The position numbers were made by a program, and so were the translations under genes. The notes beneath the pieces were generated by a model. The model had not been told where the DNA came from. It saw only the letters and a program-made list of their open reading frames with translations, and ran no database searches. This document shows, one piece after another, positions 19,637 to 29,244 of a stretch of 64,000 bases of DNA. Numbering within the stretch: position 1 is the first letter of the stretch; the number at the start of each line of letters is the position of its first letter. Origin of the DNA: Porcisia hertigi (taxonomy: Eukaryota > Euglenozoa > Kinetoplastea > Trypanosomatida > Trypanosomatidae); assembly GCF_017918235.1 (NCBI RefSeq), contig NC_090595.1, positions 3,755,501 through 3,819,500 of the forward strand, in the 5' to 3' direction.

Positions 19637-21850
19637 TCAACTGAGCGCCAGCGTGGAGGAGCGAAGCTCCTCGAGCGTCGCCGCCACCGCTTCATCGACC
19701 GTGCTGTGCTGCAAGGAGGTCATCACCGCTTCCTTAGCGCTCTCCAAAATCGACGGCACCTCTGCCTCTGACTTGAGGCGGCATACAACACCAGCGACAG
19801 CCTTTCCAGGAATATCGATGTGACAGCGAAAGCGCTGGTGGACTAGCAGTGTGCACAGTAAGGAAAGCAGTTTTCCGTTGATGACGGCATCTTCCCTCGA
19901 CACAGACGCTGCCTTCACCTCCTGTGCTACAAGCTCTTTAATCTTGGCATACGCATCCCGCTCTGTCTTCTTGTTCGGGGGGTGGAATGATGCAACAGCA
20001 ATGACACCGGAGCCGCTCATCTCGCGCAGGACATCGACGAACGCCCCAATCGATTTGCCCTTGAGGGCGTCCACCAGGGGCATGAGGCTGTTGCGCCGAT
20101 TTTCCGAGAAGGGCAGCAGTGCCCTCACCAGATGCGCTGGCTGACTCACCTGCTCTAGAGCCGCTGCCACCCTCTCGCTGCACTCCGGGGTATCTAGGCT
20201 CTCATTGCGGATGACCTGCTTTGCCACCTCGTATGCCTCCGTGGACATCACGTGACGTGCAATGGCCGCAGACGTCGACTCATCCAACTGAGCTAGAGCC
20301 CATTCCAACCCCTTGGCGGTGATCCACAGATGAATCCATCGCGAGGCAAGATCCTCCTGCAAGGCGCCTCTCGATCGCTTCAGCTCGTGCGTCGCATCCT
20401 CAGCAGTAGACAGCGCCAGCTCCTGCTGCAACGTTTCCACCAGCTCTCTCCATTCATCCACCAGTTCCTGCAGAGCCTCACCATACCGGTCACGCGGCAG
20501 CTTCAGTACGGACGCTAACGTGTCGGCTGCCAGTGTGCTCGCGGGCGCTTTAGATTTTTGAGCGTTTGACCAGGCGGATCGAAGAGCTGACGTGAACTTC
20601 TCTTTGGCTGCCGCTGAAACCAAGACGGTGTTGGCAATGAGCGCGGCGCTCTCCAGCCCGGGGTACAGCTCGCGTAGTCGAGACTCTAGTAGCGGCCAAT
20701 CCCTCTCCACCTCCACGAACAGTGGAAACTGATCCACAACGTCAACCGCGAGCACCTCGCCCTCCACGAAAGCCTGCAGGGCGGGCAGATTGGTCAGATA
20801 GCGATCCGACACAAACCCGTTCGTGAGTGGGTATCCACACAAGGGATGCTCGGCATCGGCTCGCAGCGTCTTTTGCACGGCAGTCTCCCTGGAAACAGGA
20901 GACGCCTTCATCCCTTGCCCTTTCTTTCGACCTCTCCGCTGGTTAGCCGGCACTGGGACGGTCGAGGATGCCGCGACGCCTGAAGCCTGCTCTGCGGCTG
21001 CTGCGTCACGTGGGTTGTAGCGCTCGACCAGATAATGGCGAGGGTTCATAATTTTCCGCTGCCGCAGGAGAGCGTATTCGATATAGCCGTTTGACGTGTA
21101 CAAGTTTTCCACCTCTGCCACGCGCTTGGCCTCATACACAAGTGGGATGTAGGTGTTGTATTCATCAAAACTGCCAGGGAGCTCGCCGCGTACTTCATCC
21201 ACGACAGAGTTTAAAAGTGGCACGAAAAGCTTGTTGCGCCTGTAGAAGGCATCCAGTCGGACTGGTTCCTCCGCGGCCAGCAGCCCGGAACGCAGCACCA
21301 TGCGCTGTACCTTTACAAACTGCGTCGTGTAGAGTGACCCATCTTTCATGACACAGTCGATGCGGCCACTATCCATTGCCCTGCTGAGCACGTTCTTTGC
21401 AAACAGAGAGCTCAGCTGATTCATGGAGGCGAATTGCGAGATGGTGAGCGAACCATGCTCCTTCAGAAAGTCCCTTGCAGCCAACACTATCGAGTCGAGA
21501 TAACCATCTGTCATCACCTCACCGCCCTCGAGGGTGAGAGTGGGATTCTCCTCCAGCACGCTAGGCAAAACACGCTCCACGTGAAATGTGTGTACGCTGA
21601 GTTGTCCTGGAAGGTCAACCACGTTCACCCGCCCACCGTTGGCTAGCACCTCATCCACGATCTCGCGCTTCAGTTCATCCCAGGTGAGATACTCCTTGGC
21701 GTCTGTAGTGAACAGAAGATCAACGAGCTTCTGCTGAACGAGCGCGTTAACGATCTCGACAGCGTTTCGCTCTGTGATTTGAGTCGATACCTGCTCCTTC
21801 TGTAGACACTGGAAGCGCTTGATCAACTCACTCAGTTCAACGTCGTCCAT
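19637..21850 (-). CDS. UFL1: UFL1, E3 ligase of the UFM1 conjugation pathway
   Basis: This 737-residue protein matches UFL1, the ligase that moves the ubiquitin-like modifier UFM1 from UFC1 to targets. In animals these include ribosomal protein uL24 and ER-associated factors. The N-terminal 300 residues carry the signature: ERNAVEIVNALVQQKLVDLL, AKEYLTWDELKREI, GGRVNVVDL and a TSNGYIEYALLRQ segment. These correspond to the tandem winged-helix region that binds the adaptor and UFC1. A Lys/Arg-rich GRRKGQGMK stretch near residue 310 separates it from a helical C-terminal half. The start is the first ATG after a strong polypyrimidine/AG acceptor (AG at 21906-21905). An in-frame ATG at 22024 lies upstream of that acceptor and is excluded. 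UFM1 itself has been reported in Leishmania, so a ligase is expected; partners are not in this window. Confidence 0.9.
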   Translation of the reverse strand: MDDVELSELIKRFQCLQKEQVSTQITERNAVEIVNALVQQKLVDLLFTTDAKEYLTWDELKREIVDEVLANGGRVNVVDLPGQLSVHTFHVERVLPSVLEENPTLTLEGGEVMTDGYLDSIVLAARDFLKEHGSLTISQFASMNQLSSLFAKNVLSRAMDSGRIDCVMKDGSLYTTQFVKVQRMVLRSGLLAAEEPVRLDAFYRRNKLFVPLLNSVVDEVRGELPGSFDEYNTYIPLVYEAKRVAEVENLYTSNGYIEYALLRQRKIMNPRHYLVERYNPRDAAAAEQASGVAASSTVPVPANQRRGRKKGQGMKASPVSRETAVQKTLRADAEHPLCGYPLTNGFVSDRYLTNLPALQAFVEGEVLAVDVVDQFPLFVEVERDWPLLESRLRELYPGLESAALIANTVLVSAAAKEKFTSALRSAWSNAQKSKAPASTLAADTLASVLKLPRDRYGEALQELVDEWRELVETLQQELALSTAEDATHELKRSRGALQEDLASRWIHLWITAKGLEWALAQLDESTSAAIARHVMSTEAYEVAKQVIRNESLDTPECSERVAAALEQVSQPAHLVRALLPFSENRRNSLMPLVDALKGKSIGAFVDVLREMSGSGVIAVASFHPPNKKTERDAYAKIKELVAQEVKAASVSREDAVINGKLLSLLCTLLVHQRFRCHIDIPGKAVAGVVCRLKSEAEVPSILESAKEAVMTSLQHSTVDEAVAATLEELRSSTLALS

Positions 21851-21904
21851 TTGTGACTGGATAACGAAGAAAGAAGTCAGTCGAGAATTGAGTACTGTAG
21901 CACA

Positions 21905-21950
21905 CTGCGGGAAGCCAAATAAGGACAAGAAAATGAAAATAGAAAGTGGA
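21905..21950 (-). promoter_or_regulatory. Probable trans-splice acceptor of UFL1
   Basis: On the minus strand a T/C-rich tract of about 40 bases ends in CCGCAG, with AG at 21906-21905. This would give a 5' UTR of roughly 54 bases before the ATG. It also settles the start-codon choice. Confidence 0.65.
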
Positions 21951-22471
21951 GGGTGAATGACACACACACACACACACACACGGGGTGTGGAATTGGAGAA
22001 GGAAAGTGGGAACCCGCCACACATGCACGAATCCACACAATGGACAACACTGACGACTGTCAGGAGTGAATTGAGACGGATGTGGACGTAGAAGGCGACA
22101 ATAATCGACTAAATCGAAAAGCGATGGGACCCACAAAACTAAACGGCACCAAATTGCCCAACGAAGACTCATGATGAGGAGACACGTTTGTAGCATGAGA
22201 GGCGTCGACCGCCCTTGCATTCGGTGATGGGCATGACGAAGAATTTTACTCTCTCGGCCATAGAAATGCATGAGGATTGCTTAGTGCTTCGGCCTCCGAT
22301 CCATATCACTGAGGCCTGTAACACAGTGCTATTGACTCTTGCACCCAGCCTGCGTTGACGAGGGAGTTCTTCATCGACATGATAGTGCTTATACGACATG
22401 AAGACACCCAGGCACTTGAGAAGGAAGGTGACACGTGAGCAGACAGCACGCACGTACATATCCACACAAAT

Positions 22472-22493
22472 ACACACACACACACACACACAC
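22472..22493. repeat. (CA)n microsatellite
   Basis: About eleven CA units just downstream of the thioesterase stop, in its 3' UTR. It reads as TG in the transcript. Confidence 0.9.
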
Positions 22494-22555
22494 TGGAGAC
22501 ACACCCTGGTACAGACAGCGGCCAACTCTGTAGATACAACGATGGCTTTTCTAGC

Positions 22556-23035
22556 TCAACCTCCGATACACGGACTCGCTGCCAGCACATGAGTACCCCT
22601 GGCGTAGACCTCGCCGTTGCTTTCGTCCTCGAACGAGAAATCGGTGAAGACCACAGACCCCCTCTGGTGCAAAAGGCGCGTCACGCAAATGCACTTTTTG
22701 TCCTCAAACACGGCGGACAGGAAACTGATTTGAAAGCTAACCGATTCCACATGCGTCTGTGGCAGATGCGCGCGGACGTGAATCTTCGTGAAAGCGTCCG
22801 CCAGCGTGGACAGAGCACCTCCATGGACAGACTTGAAGCCGTTATGGCAGCCACGCTTTGCTTCCCACGGGAACACGAGCGTTCCCCCCGGCCGCACCTG
22901 GATACGTTCTGGAGAAAAGAAAACTGTGCTGAGCATAGCGGCGCTGTAGTTTTTTGGATGGCTCATGACCTGGTGCGCAGAGTCACAGGCCTGCTTGACC
23001 GTGACAAAGCGGAGCAGAAATCGAGTACAGTGCAT
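22556..23035 (-). CDS. Hotdog-fold acyl-CoA thioesterase (THEM2/ACOT13 type)
   Basis: This 159-residue protein has the hotdog thioesterase layout. The signature is NGFKSVHGGALSTLADAF, with HGG at the start of the long helix and the Asp that serves as general base in THEM2/PaaI enzymes. It is followed by strands VESVSFQISFLSAV, KKCICVTRLLHQRGSVVFTDF and a final GEVYARGTHVL. These enzymes hydrolyse acyl-CoA thioesters and act as tetramers. The basic N-terminus (MHCTRFLLRFVTVKQ) could be a mitochondrial presequence. The frame extends upstream without an ATG. A C/T tract ending in CAG (AG at 23068-23067) is placed correctly for this start. Substrate chain length cannot be inferred. Confidence 0.87.
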   Translation of the reverse strand: MHCTRFLLRFVTVKQACDSAHQVMSHPKNYSAAMLSTVFFSPERIQVRPGGTLVFPWEAKRGCHNGFKSVHGGALSTLADAFTKIHVRAHLPQTHVESVSFQISFLSAVFEDKKCICVTRLLHQRGSVVFTDFSFEDESNGEVYARGTHVLAASPCIGG

Positions 23036-23748
23036 TGTCAAGGAAATCCCCCCCCCCGATTCTCCCCTGAGTAGAAAGAAAAACACAAGGAGCGACTATG
23101 TTGATGGCTGTGTGTGTGTGTGGTGGTGGGGGGGGGGGGGTAGGCGAAGGGACTCTCGTTTGAACGTAGAAAAGTCTTGCTGAGGGACGAAAAGTGCTCA
23201 CACCGAAAAGCATATTTAAAATGAAAAAAAAAAGATAGCGCACATGTAAGTGGTTGAAGAATATCGAGCGGCCTGCATGCTGTGCATTGCCTCATTTCCT
23301 TTGGTTCGTGAACTTCGCAAGACACGCAGAAGAGTCCTTCGCTAAAGTGCACAGCGCGCATACGGCTCAGAGGAATGAGAAAGACTACAAAACTGTGAAG
23401 AAAAAAAAGAGCAGCAAACGCATAATGCATTCAGACCAACTGTCTGCTGCGGTGTCTCTACACAGTTGTTGTCTGCTCACCAGCCAATGCAGTTGTCATT
23501 TCACGCATGTTCCGTTCTGTGGCGAAGCCACAAGCGCCAACGCCGCACCAACACGCAGACAAACAGCCGCCGCTACATTCTGAACCCAGTGTTGGTCTTT
23601 AACAAAGACTGTACAAGCGAACATACCATGGAGAAAGTTATACCCATCCACCTATCATGGGCGCTCTCTCTCTTCTATGCACCGAACTTACGCGCACGTT
23701 GTACCCTCGCGCAGGAAAGTCATTACGGATGCGGTTGCCGTGCTTTCG
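23036..23748. other. Intergenic, SET protein to thioesterase
   Basis: Non-coding: 3' UTR of the SET gene and 5' UTR of the thioesterase. Includes a TG repeat (23109-23122) running into a G13 run ending at 23140, and the acceptor tract around 23067-23095. Confidence 0.75.
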
Positions 23749-24822
23749 CTACGACGGCGCCTCTCCCTCATTGTCATCAGTGAAGCAGAACTCCAGATCC
23801 TGCACAATGTCCTCGGAAGTATGCGCCAACGTCTGCGGATCTGACAAGCTCACCAGTGACGTCGCTTTGTGGAAAGATCGCACACGCTCACCAGCCAGGA
23901 TGCGACCAGCCGTGCTGACGGCTGTGTACTCACTCCGCGGGAGGCAGTCAAGGTTTAGCAATAACATCGATGTCAGTGGGTCGCCGCAAACATCGTTGTG
24001 AAGCCGAAGCGCCCGCCACGGCACGGTCTCGCCGCACTTTCGGCATTTGGATCCCTGACTCAGCGCCGTCGTTGCATTTGAGACAGGTGCTGAAGGTGGC
24101 CTTAAGTGTTGCCCAAGCTCCTCGTAAGACGAGAACCCCCAGTAGGTCGCCCCGTAAAGGACAAAGATCTCCTCAGAAGGGGAAATGTCCCGGATAGCAA
24201 CGATGAACACACGACCAGAGTGGGAGTCGTACTCCATCAACTGCGCATTCGCCCTCAGAGGGCCATGGTCATTGATGAACGTAGCGAGTGAAAGGTGTTC
24301 ACCGGTGGCAGTGACACCGTCGATAAACGTGCCGCTGGAACGCACTCGTACAACGTACACCCCCTTCGCCGCGCCGCCAGCTGCGGAGGTAAGAGTACGA
24401 CCACGGTACTCGCAAAGGACGCAGCCTTGTGGCACGCGACGTGTCGAACGCAGGAAAAGGCCAAGGCCTGCCTGGGCGCCAATGGAAGACGGTTTCACCT
24501 CGAAAAAGCGATGCTCGGCGCCAGCAGGTATGTATCGCACCTCTGAGCGCCCGTCTATTTGCATGAGTGTCATTCCCAGACGCTGGTACTCACGGCTGAT
24601 CAACAGGTTGACACGGCATGCGAAGCGCATGTTCCGAGTGGTGTATGCGTCCTTGTCAACGTGTATCAGCTTCCCCTCCTTGACCATGCGCTGGCACGCC
24701 ACGTCCAGTATTTCCTCATGGATGGCATTGTCCAGTAGAAGAGAGATGCTCCGAAGGGTGAGCGGCACACCCAGGCGGACGCACATGTCCCCAATTACAC
24801 GCGATAGTGCCTCATAGAGCAT
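23749..24822 (-). CDS. SET-domain protein with C-terminal zinc-binding motif
   Basis: This 357-residue predicted protein-lysine methyltransferase is unlike the SMYD5-type gene nearby. The SET core runs from about residue 112 to 228: AGLGLFLRSTRRVPQGCVLCEYRG, then SLATFINDHGPLRANAQL and EEIFVLYGATYW, whose Tyr residues fit the catalytic and cofactor-pocket positions. The usual NHS-type motif is replaced by FIND. After the SET domain, C260-x2-C263-x11-H275-x3-C279 looks like a single C2HC zinc site. The N-terminal 110 residues are helical with no recognised domain. Start is ATG; an out-of-frame ATG lies four bases upstream. Substrate unknown; it may modify histone or non-histone proteins. Confidence 0.8.
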   Translation of the reverse strand: MLYEALSRVIGDMCVRLGVPLTLRSISLLLDNAIHEEILDVACQRMVKEGKLIHVDKDAYTTRNMRFACRVNLLISREYQRLGMTLMQIDGRSEVRYIPAGAEHRFFEVKPSSIGAQAGLGLFLRSTRRVPQGCVLCEYRGRTLTSAAGGAAKGVYVVRVRSSGTFIDGVTATGEHLSLATFINDHGPLRANAQLMEYDSHSGRVFIVAIRDISPSEEIFVLYGATYWGFSSYEELGQHLRPPSAPVSNATTALSQGSKCRKCGETVPWRALRLHNDVCGDPLTSMLLLNLDCLPRSEYTAVSTAGRILAGERVRSFHKATSLVSLSDPQTLAHTSEDIVQDLEFCFTDDNEGEAPS

Positions 24823-25621
24823 ACATCAACGACAAATACATGCTATTCAGTGATCCTACCCACGCGTCGCACAGCAAAGAGCTGGAAGCAAGAAATAAAG
24901 CGCGGCCAAAATTAAGAGAGGCAGCGAGGGAAAAGAGCGAGGAGTGGATCGCGCGTACAGAGACGGGAGGGGGGGAGGGTTTACGTGCGGCAGCCGAGAC
25001 ACACTCCTCCTGCCACGACGTGCTTATGACCCCATGGGTACGCGTGGATAAATGATCATGACATGAAGACGGCGGCGGACAACAGTTACACCACCACCAC
25101 CACCTCGTGCTACCGCCTCGTTTTTCCTTGTTTGTTTTTTTTTTTGGATGCCGTGCCTTTGGAGTGGGAGACCCTGGGCATCACTCCACAATTTGCGATA
25201 CATAAATGGGCACTAGCGCACTCGAAGTTACTCCGTCACGCCTCTTGGCTGAGCGAATATCTTCGTATGTAGAGGCGTGTCAGGCCACACCTGTGGGATT
25301 TCGTAGCATGTGTCGCACGAGGAGCGCAGTCTCCAAAAAAGATATCTGCGAAGAAGTTGCACACACCCGAAAAGCAAAAAAAAAAAGACAGGTGCAGACA
25401 AAGGCGTACATATACACACATGTATTGCCTTGGACGAAAAAAAAAACGCGTGGGTGTAGAAGAGAATGCACATTAAAAATGGGAAGGGGGGTAAGGGAGC
25501 GCACGCGCGGCCACCATCCCTCCCCGTAGTCTCAATACACCGCCGCGTAGAGTCGGTGTGCATAAACCCACAGGATATGAGCTGTTCTTTTCTCTCCCTC
25601 GCTCACTGCGTCGCCGGCTTT
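24823..25621. other. Intergenic, permease to SET protein
   Basis: Non-coding: 3' UTR of the permease and 5' UTR of the SET gene. A-rich and T-rich runs near 25130-25145 and 25375-25445 are the only structure noticed. Confidence 0.75.
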
Positions 25622-27052
25622 TCAGGGAACGACAAAAGCCATGCGCGTGCCAAGGACTGAGAACGCAAGCCCCACGAGGAGGAGCACCCACGAGAGGAGC
25701 GCATCGATCCAACCGGTCAGGTATGTTCCAGATCCACGCATCTGCATCGCAAAGAGCGCTGGAAATGTCATGGAGAGCGTGGCGCTGAAGAGGGCTCCGA
25801 GAATCGACACTACCCTCGCCACGTCTGGCAGGAAAATTGCCAATACGCAGCACACCGCAGAAATAGCCACGCCAAGCTTGGTACGCATCTTCTTGGGGAT
25901 CTTTGTGGCGCTCCCTCCGGAAAGGAACATGAAGGCGGCGAGGCGGCAAGGGAATACAGAAAAAACAAACGACACCGCTGCGCTGAAGCAGCACATGAGC
26001 TGACACAGCATCATGAGCATGTCCGTCCCTGCATCGTAGCCGGACAGGATGTTACCGCTTGTCAAGTGCGGAAACGTGATACTCCCCACTATACCAAGCG
26101 AAATGTAGAGGGCGGATATTACGCAAAGCGCCAGCGAGGTGGACACGAGGATTTTGTGGCCAGTGCGGTCGCTTAGATCTTTGATAATACCCATCACGTT
26201 CGACTGCACCTCATAAGAGAAAACAAAGATCGGTGCGGAAAACATGTAAGGGAGAAAGAGCGCCAGACGATCCTTGGAGAATTTTGGTGGTGCGCCCGCC
26301 GAGGGCTCGGCTGGCTGCGCACTGCCGTTGACCCTTTGCGGTACAAAAAGGCGATATGCAATGCTGGCAATAATGAAGATGGTGAAGAGGTTGCTTACAA
26401 GTCCCTTCGTGCGCAGCGACGCCAGGCGCGAGTTGAAGGTGAGTGGGGTAACGATGACCATAGAGGCGATGAGGGTGATGGAACCGCCGGTGTCACTGCG
26501 CATCCACGGAGGCAAGAAACTTGCACGCCCCACCAGGATCGGAGTTACGCTGTCCTTGATGAAGTTCAAGTACACGACAGCGCAACCAAAGTTATAAAAG
26601 AAGAGAGTTAGGCGCACCACCCAACGTCCCCTGGCGCCAAGGAAGAAGCCGGCCACCGTCTCGTAATCGTCCGAGTCAGCGGAGAGAGAGGCAAGTGCCA
26701 AAATGCGAACAGAGAGGAACGTCACTATGATGCAAAAAAAGATGCAGCCCATCGAAAATGCCCACCCGCCCACCACAAAGGCGAGGGGAAGAGAGAACAT
26801 CGTTGGCGTACACGCCGATGTAACGAGACCGAGGGCGCCTGAGAGCACGCCGTCGCCGGGGCAGCAGCCTTCTAGCATCGACCCCTGTATCTCATCTAGA
26901 CTGCTAAACGTGCGGTTGTCACAAAAAGTGCTGCCGTTGTTGGCTTCACGCCAGTCGTACCCTTCAACGGTATTTACTGAAATGCTGCCATGGTGCAGGG
27001 CCCCCTTCGCACTTTTGACGAGAGACGTTTTTTCGTTAGACTCGCTGGACAT
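25622..27052 (-). CDS. Amino-acid permease, AAAP family (SLC38/AAT-like)
   Basis: This 476-residue polytopic membrane protein has about 11 predicted transmembrane segments after a hydrophilic N-terminus of roughly 70 residues. The first helix carries the family feature GALGLVTSACTPTMFSLPLA. A FLPYMFSAPIFVFSYEVQSN segment lies in the middle, as in SLC38-type transporters, followed by an LSDRTGHK loop. These proteins import amino acids across the plasma membrane or vacuole-like organelles. Trypanosomatids have many copies, often in tandem, but only one is present here. Start is ATG. Substrate specificity (for instance neutral versus cationic) cannot be read from sequence. Confidence 0.9.
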   Translation of the reverse strand: MSSESNEKTSLVKSAKGALHHGSISVNTVEGYDWREANNGSTFCDNRTFSSLDEIQGSMLEGCCPGDGVLSGALGLVTSACTPTMFSLPLAFVVGGWAFSMGCIFFCIIVTFLSVRILALASLSADSDDYETVAGFFLGARGRWVVRLTLFFYNFGCAVVYLNFIKDSVTPILVGRASFLPPWMRSDTGGSITLIASMVIVTPLTFNSRLASLRTKGLVSNLFTIFIIASIAYRLFVPQRVNGSAQPAEPSAGAPPKFSKDRLALFLPYMFSAPIFVFSYEVQSNVMGIIKDLSDRTGHKILVSTSLALCVISALYISLGIVGSITFPHLTSGNILSGYDAGTDMLMMLCQLMCCFSAAVSFVFSVFPCRLAAFMFLSGGSATKIPKKMRTKLGVAISAVCCVLAIFLPDVARVVSILGALFSATLSMTFPALFAMQMRGSGTYLTGWIDALLSWVLLLVGLAFSVLGTRMAFVVP

Positions 27053-28143
27053 GGTTCAACTCCCCTTCTACCTGCAGTACTCCCCACGTCAGCGATTAGC
27101 AGCGGGGCACCGTCGGTTCAGAAGGCCCCCCGGTACGCGTCTCCATGGAAGGACACGCGTCTGAGCCGACACTCTGTGAGCGAGGACGAAACTAATCAGA
27201 TCTGAATAACAAGAAAGCCGATAGGAAGTCACGAGTATAACATCAACGAGGCGGGTGCCCCGTTCAGCACTTGTTCACCCTCTCCCCAAACCGCCTGTCC
27301 TTGATTAAAACAGCCCAATAAACAGGGCAGAAAAAAAGGGCGCAAGTGAGCTAGACGATGCTGCCCCACGAGCCACAACCGTTGCGATAGAGGAGCGAGG
27401 AAGCCACGGTCGGTGCGTGGCAAAAATACTGTGGCGCTTTCTTTGCAGTTGTGACGAGAAAAGCACCAGCATAAGCCAAAAGCTGAAACGTGTAACCGGC
27501 AACGGCCAACACCAGCCCTGACTTTGAAGAAGAAAGAGAGAGATGGAGACAGAGAGTGACGCGAACGTGCAGATTTGTAATCGGTACGATAGAACACACA
27601 GGAAAAATGGGAGGTGGGAGAGGGGAAGAGGGAGGAGGGAGGAGGGGAATGGGAGATGGGAGATGGAGACGGAAAAGAATGAGCCCCTCCTCGCCGACGG
27701 CGGCACAGCATCACCACGCCCACAAAAGTTTGTTTTTCGCATAGAAAAAAAAGATAGAATTGCGGTGCGGTGCGGTGGGGGAGAGTAAACGGTTGAGTAG
27801 GGTTGCGAAGAGGCTGTGTGGACTTGCTCCCCTTGCACACATCCTTTTCTCTACACGATGTGAGGCTGTTTCTCCCTTGTTGTGTGGAACTTCCCACAAC
27901 AGCGTATGGTTCCGAAATCCGCTACTCTCGAATAAGCCTTTAGTGCTCCAGATACGGTCAAGATAGATCGAGTACAGCGGTGATAGCTTCCATTGGTGTT
28001 TATTTTGCAGCAATGGGCGGGGAGAGAAAGAAGGTGTCTGTGTTGCGGAGCTGGGCTCAAGTTAAGTTGTGGATAAAAGCACTCTCCATTAGCGCACAGC
28101 CGTCCTCCAATCTCAAGGAATGGGCCCCAGCAAACGATCGTTG
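27053..28143. other. Intergenic, TMEM65-like to permease
   Basis: Non-coding, 1.1 kb. A GGGA/GAGG-rich purine block on the plus strand at about 27605-27680 and others near 27740-27790 are polypyrimidine in the transcript and candidate acceptor tracts, though they sit far from the permease ATG. Long minus frames (27229-27897) are Ser/Pro/Phe low complexity and are not called. Confidence 0.7.
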
Positions 28144-29244
28144 CTAGTCGAAGACAGGCTTTCCATCGCGCAGATCGGCCTTGATTTGTGTGAACTGCTC
28201 AAAGTTGACCCGATTGCTCTCGCCGTACTTCTCGATCAACTTCTTTGCTCTGATGTTGGTCTGGTGCAGGCCGAGCTCGTGCAGCACTTTCTCAAACTCC
28301 GGCAGTTCCACGAAGCCGCTGTTGTTGATGTCCCACTTCTGAAACATAGCGTAGTCGGACTTCTCGTTCGTGTCGTTGTCCAGAAAAAGCAGCGGCAGCA
28401 TCCCGAGTAGGAGTCCTAGCATTATCCCAAAGGTACCTCCGAGGTGGCCCGCCAGGAACACGCGGCGGTCTTTCATTTGTGCTTCTGTAAGCACTGGTGT
28501 GTTGAAGTTCAGCTTCTGTACCGCCTTGTCAATCAACCAATGCACCTGCATGCCCAGCATCCCCGAGCAAACATTTCCCATCGCTGCCGACGCCAACACA
28601 GAGCAGTTAAGATAGAATCCGAGTGAACCATCAATTATGTCACCGGCTAAAATCATCGTGGCGTTGTCGAGGAAGCCAAACCCGACGAAGGGAAGTCCAG
28701 CCTCCAGGGCGATCGTGCATAAAGCCACAAGCGGCACTGCTTTGGATACAGACGCGGTGGAGGACGCGGGGCTCACGGCCGCAGAGATACTGCCCTCGGG
28801 GTTGGTTATCTGCTTTGCCTCCGTCGCGCGCTTCTTCTGCTCCTCTTGTCTGCGTTTGAGTGCGCTCTCGAACCAGTGGTCGAAATCCTTTGGCGAGATC
28901 TGGCGGTCTTTGTCTGCGTCCGCCCTCTCCACTTCCTGTGCAGCGCTTTCTTTGCCAAACCACTCCATCGCACCGCCCGTCACGATAAGCCGGCGACGAC
29001 TTTGTGGGTCGAGACTTGCGACAACCTCCATGAGAATGCGAGGATCGTTCTCGATAAGCTGGGCAATGCGCTGTAGCTCGTCCGTTGTGAGGGGGGGTGA
29101 ACGAGAGACAGAAGCAGCTGTGGCCGTCGCTGAAGACTCGACAGCAGCCGAAGACAACCCATCACGAAATACCCTGGATGTGCTCAGCCAGCGCCGTGAT
29201 ATAACCAATGGCGACGCAGCGCGCAACGCCATCAGCCACCTCAT
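28144..29244 (-). CDS. TMEM65-family mitochondrial membrane protein with EF-hands
   Basis: This 366-residue protein joins a TMEM65 membrane core to calcium-binding motifs. Residues 1-30 are basic, Ser/Arg-rich and typical of a mitochondrial presequence. An EF-hand loop DADKDRQISPKD lies at 109-120. The TMEM65 core spans about 184-290, with the family phrase PFVGFGFLDNATMILAG, a Gly/Ala-rich second helix, and HLGGTFGIMLGLLLGMLPL as third helix. A second, canonical EF-hand loop is at 305-316 (DINNSGFVELPE), followed by a degenerate third around 340-351. Mammalian TMEM65 is an inner-membrane protein linked to sodium-dependent mitochondrial calcium efflux and has no EF-hands that I know of. Calcium regulation of transport here is an inference. 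Start is ATG. Confidence 0.88.
   Translation of the reverse strand: MRWLMALRAASPLVISRRWLSTSRVFRDGLSSAAVESSATATAASVSRSPPLTTDELQRIAQLIENDPRILMEVVASLDPQSRRRLIVTGGAMEWFGKESAAQEVERADADKDRQISPKDFDHWFESALKRRQEEQKKRATEAKQITNPEGSISAAVSPASSTASVSKAVPLVALCTIALEAGLPFVGFGFLDNATMILAGDIIDGSLGFYLNCSVLASAAMGNVCSGMLGMQVHWLIDKAVQKLNFNTPVLTEAQMKDRRVFLAGHLGGTFGIMLGLLLGMLPLLFLDNDTNEKSDYAMFQKWDINNSGFVELPEFEKVLHELGLHQTNIRAKKLIEKYGESNRVNFEQFTQIKADLRDGKPVFD

Larger units (their letters stand above)
21851..22555. other. Intergenic, hotdog thioesterase to UFL1
   Basis: Non-coding. Carries CA microsatellites at about 21961-21981 and 22472-22493 and the UFL1 splice acceptor. No gene seen. Confidence 0.75.

Noticed and set aside
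24185-24817. 210-codon plus-strand frame opposite the SET gene
   Set aside because: Antisense shadow of a well-supported coding sequence; all other genes are on the minus strand.
27229-27897. 222-codon minus frame between the TMEM65-like and permease genes
   Set aside because: Ser/Pro/Phe-rich translation of pyrimidine-rich UTR; no recognisable domain.
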